Source: an uncultured Eggerthellaceae bacterium (GTDB taxonomy: Bacteria; Actinomycetota; Coriobacteriia; Coriobacteriales; Eggerthellaceae). Taken from it: a stretch of DNA of 64,000 bases. The position numbers were made by a program, and so were the translations under genes. Within the stretch, counting starts at the first letter, position 1; every line of letters starts with the position of its first letter. A model generated the notes under the pieces. The model had not been told where the DNA came from. It made no database searches and saw only the letters and a program-made list of their open reading frames with translations. The stretch spans positions 43,785 through 107,784 of the forward strand of contig CAJURX010000007.1 of assembly GCA_910589125.1 (NCBI GenBank), read 5' to 3'. Below are positions 16,583 to 24,382 of this stretch, piece by piece.

Positions 16583-17410
16583 ATGAGGTACTACCCGATC
16601 AACGAGGAATCAGCACGAACGGCATGGAACATGAACCACTTCGGTGAGTTCCGGAGCGACGAGCCAGGGTACATGGCAAGCGTTGACCACGCCTACGACC
16701 TAGCGGAGGAAGCCGCATCAAAGCGACCCAGCAATCGCGATAAGGCGTTCGCCATGGCCGATTCATATGCCAAGAAGCTCGCTGAGTGGCACAACAGGAA
16801 CTACCGCATCGACTCCATGTGCCCAAGCGTCCTTATATCCGGTCCGGCGAACTTCCCAATTGCCAAGAAGGAGAAGCAGAACCGCGCGAAGAGCAACCAC
16901 TTCAAGGAGTTCGAGAAGATAGAGTTGATGAAGGAGCGCATCAAGGCGCTAGGCGAAGCGGAGCGCGTCATCAAGTCCGATGACGATGACGCCATAAGCA
17001 AGCTGAACGAAAAGCTGACGGCCCTCATCGACAAGCAGGAAGCTATGAAGGCCGCTAATGCGAAAGCCCGCAGGCAGGGCAAGCAAGCGCCTTACGAGCC
17101 ATTCACGCTGGCGAACAACAATCAGAACATCCGCGCAACGCGCAGGCGCATCGAACAGCTGCAAGCGACCAAGCAGAAGGGCACCACGCGAAGCGAGACC
17201 GACTTCATGGGAGAGCGCGTCGAGGTCATCGAGAACACAGAAGCGATGCGGCTGCAGCTGGTCTTCGACGGCAAGCCAGCCGACGAGGTGCGCACGGTCC
17301 TGAAGAAGAACGGGTTCAAATGGTCACCCAAGAACGGCGCATGGCAACGTCAGCTCACGAACAATGCCCGGAGCGTTCTCAGATGGATGCTCAGGTCCGA
17401 AACAGCATAA
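16583..17410 (+). CDS. Coiled-coil ICE protein with C-terminal DUF3560-like segment
   Basis: A 275-aa soluble protein. Residues about 25-75 are helical (DHAYDLAEEAASKRPSNRDK); the centre is a long charged coiled coil (KEFEKIELMKERIKALGEAE onward). The C-terminus, LQLVFDGKPADEVRTVLKKN, GFKWSPKNGAWQRQLT, is a module repeatedly found at the end of plasmid and ICE proteins annotated as DUF3560 or as part of large N6-methyltransferase/relaxase accessory proteins. The ATG has AAGGAG 6 nt upstream. The function is unknown; the context is maintenance/mobilisation. Confidence 0.78.
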   Translation: MRYYPINEESARTAWNMNHFGEFRSDEPGYMASVDHAYDLAEEAASKRPSNRDKAFAMADSYAKKLAEWHNRNYRIDSMCPSVLISGPANFPIAKKEKQNRAKSNHFKEFEKIELMKERIKALGEAERVIKSDDDDAISKLNEKLTALIDKQEAMKAANAKARRQGKQAPYEPFTLANNNQNIRATRRRIEQLQATKQKGTTRSETDFMGERVEVIENTEAMRLQLVFDGKPADEVRTVLKKNGFKWSPKNGAWQRQLTNNARSVLRWMLRSETA

Positions 17411-17428
17411 GCCGAACCCCAAGCTCGT

Positions 17429-17460
17429 CCCAGCTGCAGAAATGTCCTATTGCAGCTGGG
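17429..17460 (+). terminator. Hairpin terminator downstream of the coiled-coil gene
   Basis: CCCAGCTGCA (17429-17438) and TGCAGCTGGG (17451-17460) form a perfect 10-bp stem with a 12-nt loop, 19 bp past the stop codon, followed by ATTTCGATTA. A terminator is likely, though it could also be part of the transfer origin described next. Confidence 0.65.
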
Positions 17461-17508
17461 ATTTCGATTACAGGATAAGGACGAGACGCTCTGCGAGCTG
17501 TATTGGCA

Positions 17509-17711
17509 TTTTCGGCAAGCCGAAAAGCAGTGCTGAACTGCACCATCCTTGAAGAGACCCTAGCTTCGATAAGAGCGGCTCCTCGCATCGCGGCGTCTAC
17601 AGAACGGTCTCGCGCACATGCCAGTGCAGCAGGATCGCGTGCTAGCATGCGCGTATACGAGCTAGTTCCATGTATACGTATGGACATGGGCAGATCCTTC
17701 AACTGCCCATG
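17509..17711 (+). other. oriT: Candidate origin of transfer (oriT)
   Basis: Three inverted repeats occupy the gene-free stretch before the mobilisation genes: TTTTCGGC-AA-GCCGAAAA (17509-17526), CGTATAC (17652-17658) with GTATACG (17672-17678), and CATGGGCAG (17685-17693) with CTGCCCATG (17703-17711), the last a perfect 9-bp stem and 9-nt loop. Position just upstream of two small DNA-binding-type genes and the relaxase gene, plus hairpins of this kind, is typical of oriT. The nic site cannot be located from sequence alone. Confidence 0.5.
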
Positions 17712-17774
17712 ATCAGGGCGAATAGCCACTGTCTCATAAAGCGGCATCCTTGCAAGCAAGCGAAAGGATGGCTC

Positions 17775-18446
17775 ATGCAAAATGAGGAAACACCGAAGGG
17801 TTGCACGAAGAACGAGGTCGTCCATGCGCGCCTCTCGCAAGGGCTCAAGCAGAGCTTGGATCTCTATGCGGAGGCACATGGACTCACATTGAGTTCCGCA
17901 GTCGCAACGCTATTGGAGCAAGCCCTTGAAGACGGCTCCGAGATGGATGATATCAAGTCTGCCGTTTCGGAGATCTGGAAGCGTTTGGATCTATTGGAGA
18001 AGGATTGTGCGCTCGCATCGAAGCGCGCGGGGAAGGCATCCCAAGCAAGCCTCGGCACGCTAGCGCTCATCGCGTGGCTCGCGCCAGACGCGATGCGCTT
18101 CCTTGCCAATGAAGCACTGTTGCGGGGTCAGGTGCTCGCGAAGCTCCTCGACAATGACGCTGCAGCGGCAAAAGTGAAGGTGCCTTCGTCGCTCGGAAGG
18201 CTTGCCAACAGGCTCTCGTCATCGGATCTTTTCAGCATGGCCTACTCGGAGATTGGCGGAAAGCTCAGCCGGGATCCGAAGACGTCGTTCATGCCGGCGC
18301 TGGCCTCCGCCGTCCGCATGTTCGATCTGGATGCTATAGGGATATTCGACATGGAGCCCGCAGAGTGGCAGCGGATCGGATCGAGTGATACAGAAGCCAT
18401 CGAACGCCTGGCGTCGCGCGAAGCGGAGAAGGCGCGCCATGAATAG
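17775..18446 (+). CDS. Relaxosome accessory protein, ribbon-helix-helix type N-terminus
   Basis: A 223-aa protein. Residues 10-50 (NEVVHARLSQGLKQSLDLYA, EAHGLTLSSAVATLLEQALE) fit a ribbon-helix-helix fold: a beta strand and two helices, as in MobC/CopG-like proteins that bind oriT. A coiled-coil stretch and an Ala/Leu-rich helical C-terminus follow. The ATG at 17775 has GAAAGGATGG upstream. It overlaps the next gene by 8 bp, and the relaxase follows, so the three form a mobilisation operon directly after the candidate oriT. The exact role is inferred. Confidence 0.72.
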   Translation: MQNEETPKGCTKNEVVHARLSQGLKQSLDLYAEAHGLTLSSAVATLLEQALEDGSEMDDIKSAVSEIWKRLDLLEKDCALASKRAGKASQASLGTLALIAWLAPDAMRFLANEALLRGQVLAKLLDNDAAAAKVKVPSSLGRLANRLSSSDLFSMAYSEIGGKLSRDPKTSFMPALASAVRMFDLDAIGIFDMEPAEWQRIGSSDTEAIERLASREAEKARHE

Positions 18447-18864
18447 GCTCACAGTGAGGCTGGATCCGGATGTGAAGAGGCAATTGGATCTCCTTGCAGC
18501 GAAGGAGGGCATGACGCCAGCCGCTTTGGCCCGAGAGATCATCGAGGTGGGCGTCATGAACGCCTCCGAACGGGCGTGGGCACCGCTCACGCGCATCGCT
18601 GTTCGCGAAGAGCTCGATAGGTTTCTCGGCTCCGCGCGCATTGCTAGAGAGTTCGCTGCAGATGAGCTCTACGCCTCATTGGCAAACGAGCTGAGAGCCG
18701 ATCTGGATGACCTTCGCATCCTCGTGGGGGCGGTTCTCTCGGATGCCCTCGAGAGGTCAGATGGCGACCTTCCTTCCCTCCTACAGAAGGGCCTGCACGT
18801 CGGCTTCGAGGGAACGAGGGGGCTCTTAGACGACATGGCCGAGGATGCATATGCCGACCTATAG
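18439..18864 (+). CDS. Small ribbon-helix-helix mobilisation protein
   Basis: A 141-aa protein starting MNRLTVRLDPDVKRQLDLLA, AKEGMTPAALAREIIEVGVM, a clear CopG/Arc-type ribbon-helix-helix domain. The rest is helical and acidic (ELRADLDDLRILVGAVLSDAL). It overlaps the preceding gene by 8 bp and the relaxase gene by 14 bp, so translation is coupled. Two RHH-type proteins preceding a relaxase is a typical relaxosome layout; one or both may bind the inverted repeats at 17.5-17.7 kb and also regulate this operon. Confidence 0.78.
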   Translation: MNRLTVRLDPDVKRQLDLLAAKEGMTPAALAREIIEVGVMNASERAWAPLTRIAVREELDRFLGSARIAREFAADELYASLANELRADLDDLRILVGAVLSDALERSDGDLPSLLQKGLHVGFEGTRGLLDDMAEDAYADL

Positions 18865-20599
18865 CAACGGAGTGCCCATACACAAGGCGGTCATCGTAAG
18901 GCATACTCCGCGCGATCATGCGAGGACCATCGGTGGGAAGAATACAGGCGCCATACCGATAAGCGGAGGGAGCGTATCCTCGGGTCTGGACTACATCGGC
19001 CGAGAAGGACGCTACGAGGAGAAGTCAGACATAGACCGCACCTCAACACCCTATGACGAGGCGCTCGTTGTCGATCGCCTCGACTACATCGGGCGGTTGG
19101 GGCGCTACATCGGGAAAGGCGCGGGCAGACAGGAGGACGCGACTTACTGGGATCAGCACGGCCCTGTTGATCGTGCTGCCATCGAAGAGCGCATGCTCGC
19201 ATCCGGCGGAGCGTTCGTGGATTCTATCGTCACCGTGAAGCGCGAGCACATGCAGGCGCTCGGGATCGAGTCCAAAGAGGACATGCAGCGCCTCTTGCGG
19301 AGCACCTGGCAGCGCAACGTGGAGAAGTGGGGCGTGATCCGCAACCCTGAGGACATCAGATGGGTTGCCTGTTACCACACCGACGCCGACCGCTCCGTGC
19401 ACGCGCACATCTACACATGGTCGGCACGCGGAGAGATCGCGCCTGGCTATACCGTTTCACGAGAAGGGACGCGCGCCGGCAAGGAAGAGATCTATCGCGT
19501 GGCCTACGCGACGATCCGGGAAGAGCGTAATACGCGCCGCAACTTCATACGCGATCTTGCTCGCTTCGAGGCGATGGGGCAGCTCGGGCTTCCCATCCCG
19601 CGCGAAGAAGAGAAGCGCCTCGCAGCGACAGCGCGACGGCAAGGTCTGAACTTAAGGCTTTCGAAGAGACCTGACATCTCGCGTGAGGGGCGCGAGAAGG
19701 CCACGGCGCTTCTGACGAGGCTCAAAGGTTCTCTGATGGACGGACGAGGCAGCCTCTCAAGGAACTGGGAGGCTCATGCCCTCTCCAGGGACATCATCCG
19801 TGTCCTTGAGAAGGAGAGCCCATCCTTCTCGAAGCTGTCTTCTTGCCATCGGGAGTGCGCTGAGCTCATGGCGGATCTCAAGGGGTATGGCGATTCAGGC
19901 TTCGCTCGCGAGCGCACAGCCCTCATAAAGGGAGAGCGCGAAGATTTCTTGAAGAGGATAACCGGAAGGCTGGAGCGCGCCATCATCAGCTCCGACGATT
20001 CGCTCAGAGCGCGCATGAGGCTGGCTCGGGACCCTCATGGCCATCGCGTGATGGCGAGGGCTACACGCGTACCGTTCATCGCATATCGGACGAAGGCATC
20101 CCGACAAGCAGCGAGCAGGGCGTACGGTGCCTCCCTCAAGACCATAAGAGCGATGGAGAGGGACATCCGAAACCTTCGGGCGTCGCTTGCCAGGGAGCGG
20201 ATAGGCGAAGGCGAGCGCCCCATGGAAGCTCGTTCGATCGCGCGGTCATATGCCGGCAAAGCGCTCCAAGGGACTGTACTGCGAGATGCTTTGGAGCGCT
20301 CGGCAGCAGAGCGCTCAACACGCGAAGGGATTCCAGCGCATGAGGCGTACCAGAAAGAGCATACGCGATTCACGGAAAGCTTCTCGAAGGCAGTGGTCGA
20401 TCGGGTAGCTGAGGATCTGCGCCGCTATCCGGAAGATGGCAGGAGCGGCGATGCCATCTCCATGGTGTCGGGACTAGCCTCTGTCTTTGAGAGCGCGGCA
20501 AGGAGCCTTGAATACAGCGCGATACGCGGCGGCATGCGAGGAGAGCGCGACCGATCTCTCGAGCGAGGCTATGACGAGCGAGACAGAACTAGCATCTGA
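18851..20599 (+). CDS. Conjugative relaxase (MobP-like, HxH motif)
   Basis: A 582-aa relaxase. The metal-binding three-His motif is in WVACYHTDADRSVHAHIYTW (H176, H184, H186). Tyr-rich segments LDYIGREGRY and LDYIGRLGRYIGKG lie in the N-terminal 90 residues and resemble the YI(A/G)xR region of MobP relaxases where the nicking Tyr lies. The C-terminal 350 residues are charged and helical. The ATG at 18851 has GAGG six nt upstream; 18845 is an alternative. It would nick oriT and pilot the strand through the VirD4/VirB channel encoded on the opposite strand. Confidence 0.85.
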   Translation: MPTYSNGVPIHKAVIVRHTPRDHARTIGGKNTGAIPISGGSVSSGLDYIGREGRYEEKSDIDRTSTPYDEALVVDRLDYIGRLGRYIGKGAGRQEDATYWDQHGPVDRAAIEERMLASGGAFVDSIVTVKREHMQALGIESKEDMQRLLRSTWQRNVEKWGVIRNPEDIRWVACYHTDADRSVHAHIYTWSARGEIAPGYTVSREGTRAGKEEIYRVAYATIREERNTRRNFIRDLARFEAMGQLGLPIPREEEKRLAATARRQGLNLRLSKRPDISREGREKATALLTRLKGSLMDGRGSLSRNWEAHALSRDIIRVLEKESPSFSKLSSCHRECAELMADLKGYGDSGFARERTALIKGEREDFLKRITGRLERAIISSDDSLRARMRLARDPHGHRVMARATRVPFIAYRTKASRQAASRAYGASLKTIRAMERDIRNLRASLARERIGEGERPMEARSIARSYAGKALQGTVLRDALERSAAERSTREGIPAHEAYQKEHTRFTESFSKAVVDRVAEDLRRYPEDGRSGDAISMVSGLASVFESAARSLEYSAIRGGMRGERDRSLERGYDERDRTSI

Positions 20600-20623
20600 G
20601 GCCATGACGCAAGCTGGGCATTC

Positions 20624-20675
20624 TTGACTAATTATACTCTAAAAGATAGCATATATACCGTTATTTGCTATCTTT
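20624..20675 (+). promoter_or_regulatory. Promoter and palindromic operator of the relB-like gene
   Basis: TTGACT (20624-20629) and TAGCAT (20647-20652) are spaced by 17 bp. AAAGATAGC (20642-20650) is exactly inverted as GCTATCTTT (20667-20675), so the left half-site overlaps the -10 and the right half-site ends 11 bp before the ATG. This is the usual autoregulation layout of RelB/DinJ antitoxins. Confidence 0.7.
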
Positions 20676-20686
20676 GGAGGGGATCA

Positions 20687-20923
20687 ATGGAAACGATAAA
20701 GACGAGCCTGACGTTGAACAAGGAGATAAAGGAGCAGGCTCAGAAGCTATTCGATGAGATGGGCTTGACGTTCTCTAACGCCGTAGAGCTTTTCCTCAGG
20801 GCTGTGATCAGAGAGCAAGCATTGCCTTTTGCCGTCACCACTAAACCCATGGAAAGCGGCTATGTCTATGGTGTCGTGAAGCTCCCCGAGCTTTCCGAAT
20901 GCAAAGGAGTTGATGAACCATGA
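20687..20923 (+). CDS. RelB/DinJ-family antitoxin, no adjacent RelE toxin
   Basis: A 78-aa protein: METIKTSLTLNKEIKEQAQK, LFDEMGLTFSNAVELFLRAV and the continuation REQALPFAV are the canonical DinJ ribbon-helix-helix with the RxxxLPF hinge. The ATG follows GGAGGGGATCA. The C-terminal toxin-wrapping segment is short. The next gene starts in an ATGA overlap but encodes a secreted protein, not a RelE/YafQ toxin. It may be an orphan antitoxin, now acting as a repressor of the surface-protein gene or protecting the cell from related toxins. Confidence 0.85.
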   Translation: METIKTSLTLNKEIKEQAQKLFDEMGLTFSNAVELFLRAVIREQALPFAVTTKPMESGYVYGVVKLPELSECKGVDEP

Positions 20924-21612
20924 AGATAGGTCTGACCAAGAGATCCAAGGTTGCCATCGTCGTAATGGCAGCACTTGCCCTAATGATCCTCTGCGCATCG
21001 CTCATAGCTTGCGCTGCAGCGCAGCAGCGGCAAGCGGATGCGGCTATTGAACCGGTCCTTGTAGAGGATAGCGAAGCTGGTGAGGGTGCGGATGCGGTTG
21101 CAGCCATCGCCGATGACGAAAGTGGGGCGGAAGACGCCGATCCCGCTGATCCCGCAACAGGCGTAGAGGAAGCCCAGCCCGCACCGCAGGCAGGCTCTGG
21201 CAATACTGGTGCAATCGCTCCTGGAGCGGACGCGCCAGAGCGCGCTGTAGCGCAAACGCAGCAAACGCCCCAAACACAGCAATCGCAGTCGCAAGCTGAT
21301 CATGTGCATACGTGGGATCCGATAACGGAGCCTTATGAGGTCATCGACAGGCATGCATGGGTCGAGACGATCTACAAGACCGTCGAGTGCACCATCTGCA
21401 GCGTATGCAACGAGGACATCACCGATGGCGACAGACAAGGGCGCAGCATCACCGCGCACGGGAAGGCACACGCTCTTGCAGGCGAGGGCGGCGGCTGCCA
21501 TTCATCCACAAAGCAAGTGCCGAACGGAACTATCACCCATGACGCGGTAACCCATTGGAGTACGAGGACGATAGGCTACAGATGCCAATGCGGTGCCGAG
21601 CGAAGTGCATGA
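20920..21612 (+). CDS. Secreted/membrane-anchored protein with CxxC zinc-ribbon-like C-terminal domain
   Basis: A 230-aa protein with a basic N-terminus and one hydrophobic helix (residues about 11-32, ending LIACAAA, possibly a lipobox-like or uncleaved anchor). An Ala/Asp/Glu/Gln-rich linker follows (about 35-125). The C-terminal domain starts DHVHTWDP and has CTICSVCNEDITDG, several His residues, and ends YRCQCGAERSA. The same domain plan occurs in the protein at 23797-24321, so the two are likely paralogues on this element. It is translationally coupled to the relB-like gene. The function is unknown; an extracellular Zn-binding surface role is plausible. Confidence 0.75.
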   Translation: MKIGLTKRSKVAIVVMAALALMILCASLIACAAAQQRQADAAIEPVLVEDSEAGEGADAVAAIADDESGAEDADPADPATGVEEAQPAPQAGSGNTGAIAPGADAPERAVAQTQQTPQTQQSQSQADHVHTWDPITEPYEVIDRHAWVETIYKTVECTICSVCNEDITDGDRQGRSITAHGKAHALAGEGGGCHSSTKQVPNGTITHDAVTHWSTRTIGYRCQCGAERSA

Positions 21613-21613
21613 G

Positions 21614-21627
21614 CCTGCATGTGCAGG
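21614..21627 (+). terminator. Small hairpin after the secreted-protein gene
   Basis: CCTGCA-TG-TGCAGG is a 6-bp stem right after the stop codon. It is followed by the abiE promoter and has no U-run, so it is a weak terminator at best. Confidence 0.35.
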
Positions 21628-21680
21628 TTGATTCCTAGAGCATAATCGCCTACAATTTACTATAAATGTGGGCGATTATG
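21628..21680 (+). promoter_or_regulatory. abiE promoter with 10-bp inverted-repeat operator
   Basis: TTGATT (21628-21633) and TACAAT (21651-21656) are spaced exactly 17 bp. CATAATCGCC (21641-21650) is perfectly inverted as GGCGATTATG (21671-21680), with one half in the spacer and the other just after the expected transcription start. AbiEi antitoxins are known to bind inverted repeats upstream of their own operon, so this is the predicted autoregulatory operator. Confidence 0.75.
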
Positions 21681-21691
21681 TCTTTGGGGGA

Positions 21692-22237
21692 ATGGTGGTA
21701 CTCACCTATCAGGAAGCGAAGAAGAAGCACGGGAGCCGATATGGCGTCGATCGGGCATTGAATCGCGGCGAATTGCGCCATATCGGGCGCAACCTGTATT
21801 CCACCGATGACGATGACGAACAGCTCGAAGCGGTACTCAAGCTCTATCCGGATGCGATCGCCACGGGCCAGACAGCTCTTTACCTTCACGGCTTGATCGA
21901 CCTTCCTCCCGACCTTTTCGACCTAGCATCCAAGCGCGGCGGCACCAAGATCGCAAGCGATGCGGTCAGGCAGACATTCATCCCTGAAGAATGGCTTGGG
22001 CTAGGGGCAACCACCATCGTCCATGATGGCGCCAGCATAAGGATCTATGACCTCGAGCGCATGCTGCTCGAGGTCATGCGCTCGAGGAACAAGCTCCCCT
22101 ATGACATCTACCGCGAAGCGATAGGCTCATATCGCAGGCTTGCGGAAAATCTCGACATATACAAACTGGAAGCATACGCAGATGCGATGCCCCGTGGGCA
22201 GTCGCATCTCAACCGCGCGCTCGAAGAGGTGTTCTAA
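21692..22237 (+). CDS. abiEi: AbiEi-type antitoxin/transcriptional regulator
   Basis: An approximately 181-aa protein with the AbiEi plan. The N-terminal winged-helix antitoxin domain (VLTYQEAKKKHGSRYGVDRA, LNRGELRHIGRNLYSTDD) is followed by the AbiEi_1 domain with ATGQTALYLHGLIDLPPD and IRIYDLERMLLEVMRSRNKL. It neutralises the AbiEii toxin and represses the operon. The start is uncertain: ATG 21692 is taken here, while GTG 21668 and GTG 21695 are alternatives, and TTTGGGGG lies very close. The stop overlaps the toxin start by one base. Confidence 0.85.
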   Translation: MVVLTYQEAKKKHGSRYGVDRALNRGELRHIGRNLYSTDDDDEQLEAVLKLYPDAIATGQTALYLHGLIDLPPDLFDLASKRGGTKIASDAVRQTFIPEEWLGLGATTIVHDGASIRIYDLERMLLEVMRSRNKLPYDIYREAIGSYRRLAENLDIYKLEAYADAMPRGQSHLNRALEEVF

Positions 22238-23040
22238 TGGATCTAAGGGAAATTCGGCGCTCCTATGAGCGGAGCGGCTACAACGCCCTGAATGCGACTG
22301 CCCGCACATGTCAGGATGTGGTGCTCGACAGGATCGCCAGATCCTCAATGAGCCGAAATGTCGCCATCAAGGGCGGCGTCCTCATGTGCGCCATATCCGG
22401 CAGCAAGCGCCGGGCAACCCAAGACATCGATCTCGATTTCCTGAGCTATCCCATCTCGGACGAAGGCGTCAGGAGGTTCATCGAGGCGCTCTCCAACGTA
22501 GATGACGATATCGACATACGGATCAAGGGACCGATCGAAGAGCTCTCGCAACAGGACTACAAGGGCAAGCGCGTACACGTGCAGATCTCTGATGGCCGAT
22601 CCACCTTCGACACGAAGCTCGATCTGGGGGTGCATGCCAAGCTCGACCTGGAACAGGAGGAACGCTGGTTCGACATCGCACAAAGCGACGAGGGCGTCTC
22701 GCTGCTCGCGAACTCGAAAGAGCAGATGTTCGCAGAGAAGCTGAAGAGCTTCCTTCTGCACGGCATCAGGTCTACGAGGTACAGGGACCTTCATGATATG
22801 TACTATATAGGGCATATGGACACGCTTGATAGGCCCCTCCTCACGCAATACATCCATTCCCTCATCATTGATGATGAGGGAATGTGGGATGAGAGCCTGG
22901 ACGCCGTGGCCGATAGAGCAAGCCACACGCTGAGCAACAAACCCTTCCTCACACGCATGAAGAACTCGTCTCGCGCATGGACTGCGGCAAAGCCCGCAGA
23001 CATCGCCGCTTGGCTGCCGAGGTTCATCAGGGGCCTGTGA
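22237..23040 (+). CDS. abiEii: AbiEii/AbiGii-family nucleotidyltransferase toxin
   Basis: A 267-aa DUF1814 nucleotidyltransferase. The substrate-binding GG is in NVAIKGGVLM (G46-G47), and the metal-binding acidic cluster is in SKRRATQDIDLDF (D63, D65, D67), followed by KLDLGVHAKLD. LLANSKEQMFAEKLKSFLLH is the conserved Lys/helix block of the family. The fold fits nucleotide transfer onto RNA; characterised relatives such as MenA modify tRNA and stop growth. Together with AbiEi it is a type IV toxin-antitoxin that stabilises the element and can abort phage infection. Its 3' end overlaps the convergent sortase gene by 14 bp. Confidence 0.88.
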   Translation: MDLREIRRSYERSGYNALNATARTCQDVVLDRIARSSMSRNVAIKGGVLMCAISGSKRRATQDIDLDFLSYPISDEGVRRFIEALSNVDDDIDIRIKGPIEELSQQDYKGKRVHVQISDGRSTFDTKLDLGVHAKLDLEQEERWFDIAQSDEGVSLLANSKEQMFAEKLKSFLLHGIRSTRYRDLHDMYYIGHMDTLDRPLLTQYIHSLIIDDEGMWDESLDAVADRASHTLSNKPFLTRMKNSSRAWTAAKPADIAAWLPRFIRGL

Positions 23041-23800
23041 CAGCGATCGGCACTTCTCGAAAGCCGAAGACGCTCTCCATGGGTGCCGCGTAGACAACGG
23101 TGCGCTCATTGCTCCAAGTGGTGTACGAGCACGTCACGAACGAATAGGTGCGTGCAGGCACGTCCTTGCAATCAAGGGCGAGGGTCGCACGGGCACGCTT
23201 GTCGGCCCACCACTCGGAATATTCTGCGTCATCTTGGAAGACTACCTGCTTCGGTTCTTTCGATGCGTTCACGATGCTCACCATGCGAGGCGCAAGCGTC
23301 GCCTTCCAGCTTGGCGTTTGCAGCAGGATCCTCGGGTGCTCTTTGGCAAAGCTCGCATCAGAGTAGTTCGCGAGCTCCGAGAACATGGCTCCGTTGCTCG
23401 AGTGATGCGCGAAGATGACGCTGTTGCGCGAGAGCAGCCCGAGCTCCGCGCATTCAGCGTCGAGATAGGGGCAACCGTTGGCATTGCGGTTCTTGTAAAC
23501 GTCATGAGTCAAATAGTAGTCCGGATCGTCCTGCGGCCCCTGGACGATGGGCAGGTCTATGTTCGTCCCCGGGATCGTGACCCATCCGATGACGGCAGGA
23601 TTCACCTCTTCCCAATAGCCCCAATCAACGATAGGGAACCCATCGGGGTAGGCTTGGAAATCCGCATTCGGGCTCGGCTCGGGCATCGCGCTCTCCACTT
23701 CCTCATGCATGTTCCAGAGAACGCCTGCGACTGTGGCTATGAGCGCGACCCCGATGAGGATCGCGCCCACACCTGCCGCTTTAGCACGGCGCAGACTCAT
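23027..23800 (-). CDS. Class B sortase
   Basis: A 257-aa transpeptidase with an N-terminal membrane anchor (residues about 10-28) and a sortase B core: AVIGWVTIPGTNIDLPIVQG, YYLTHD, the catalytic His in FAHHSS (H132), the catalytic Cys in SFVTCSYTTW (C224) and Arg in NERTVV (R233). The ATG at 23800 forms an ATGA overlap with the upstream gene stop. It is the last gene of the long transfer operon, directly after a surface-protein gene and the giant adhesin, so it most likely anchors that adhesin, whose sorting signal is non-canonical. Confidence 0.88.
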   Translation of the reverse strand: MSLRRAKAAGVGAILIGVALIATVAGVLWNMHEEVESAMPEPSPNADFQAYPDGFPIVDWGYWEEVNPAVIGWVTIPGTNIDLPIVQGPQDDPDYYLTHDVYKNRNANGCPYLDAECAELGLLSRNSVIFAHHSSNGAMFSELANYSDASFAKEHPRILLQTPSWKATLAPRMVSIVNASKEPKQVVFQDDAEYSEWWADKRARATLALDCKDVPARTYSFVTCSYTTWSNERTVVYAAPMESVFGFREVPIAVTGP

Positions 23801-24321
23801 GCGCTCTCGCCGCATATGGTGCATGTGCGTCCGGTAGCCACGAGCTCCTCATAGGCAGGCTCGTCTATGATGACGTCGATGCGGCCTTCTGTTACGAGAC
23901 GCGATTCAGTCACGGGTACGTTGGTGGAGTACCCGCTATGGCCGGTTGCATCGATGTGCTCCTGTGCGTAACCATCCACGATCTCATTGCAGTCGTTGCA
24001 GACGCTGTGGTGCGTCACGATCCTCTCGTAGACCGGCTGCACGACCTCTTCGTGCGATACCTCGTCGTGGACGACCGTATCGTATTGGATCGCCCAGTCA
24101 TGCTCGTGGGCGACATCGGTGTCGGTAGCCGCAGTTGGCTCTACCTCTTCGACCGACGCTCCCGCGTTCGCTATCGCGATGCTCGCGATCCCGCATGCGA
24201 GGGCGACCGCAAGGGCGCACGCCGACACGATGACGGGTGCTTTAGTGCCGTTCTCCTTCGGCATTGATCCGGGCGCGGGTGGTTCCTCGGCGCATGGAGC
24301 ACCGTCATGTTCGTTGGGCAT
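23797..24321 (-). CDS. Membrane-anchored protein with HDW/CxxC zinc-ribbon-like domain
   Basis: A 174-aa protein. After an acidic N-terminus, one helix (VIVSACALAVALACGIASIA) anchors it, and the outside domain starts AHEHDWAIQYDTVVHDEV. It contains HSVCNDCNEIVDG, a GHSGYSTN turn, and ends GRTCTICGESA, giving two CxxC pairs that could bind Zn. Domain order and motifs parallel the protein at 20920-21612. The start at 24321 has GATAGGAAGC upstream; an ATG at 24336 is less likely. It sits between the adhesin and sortase genes, so a role at the cell surface during mating is inferred. Confidence 0.75.
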   Translation of the reverse strand: MPNEHDGAPCAEEPPAPGSMPKENGTKAPVIVSACALAVALACGIASIAIANAGASVEEVEPTAATDTDVAHEHDWAIQYDTVVHDEVSHEEVVQPVYERIVTHHSVCNDCNEIVDGYAQEHIDATGHSGYSTNVPVTESRLVTEGRIDVIIDEPAYEELVATGRTCTICGESA

Positions 24322-24382
24322 ACTGCTTCCTATCATTCGGTTTCATGGATGCTCAGGCAGCTCCGCCCGAGCATCCATCGGG

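Noticed and set aside
20920..21612. RelE-type toxin downstream of RelB
   Set aside because: The protein has a membrane anchor, a disordered linker and CxxC pairs, with no RelE fold signature.
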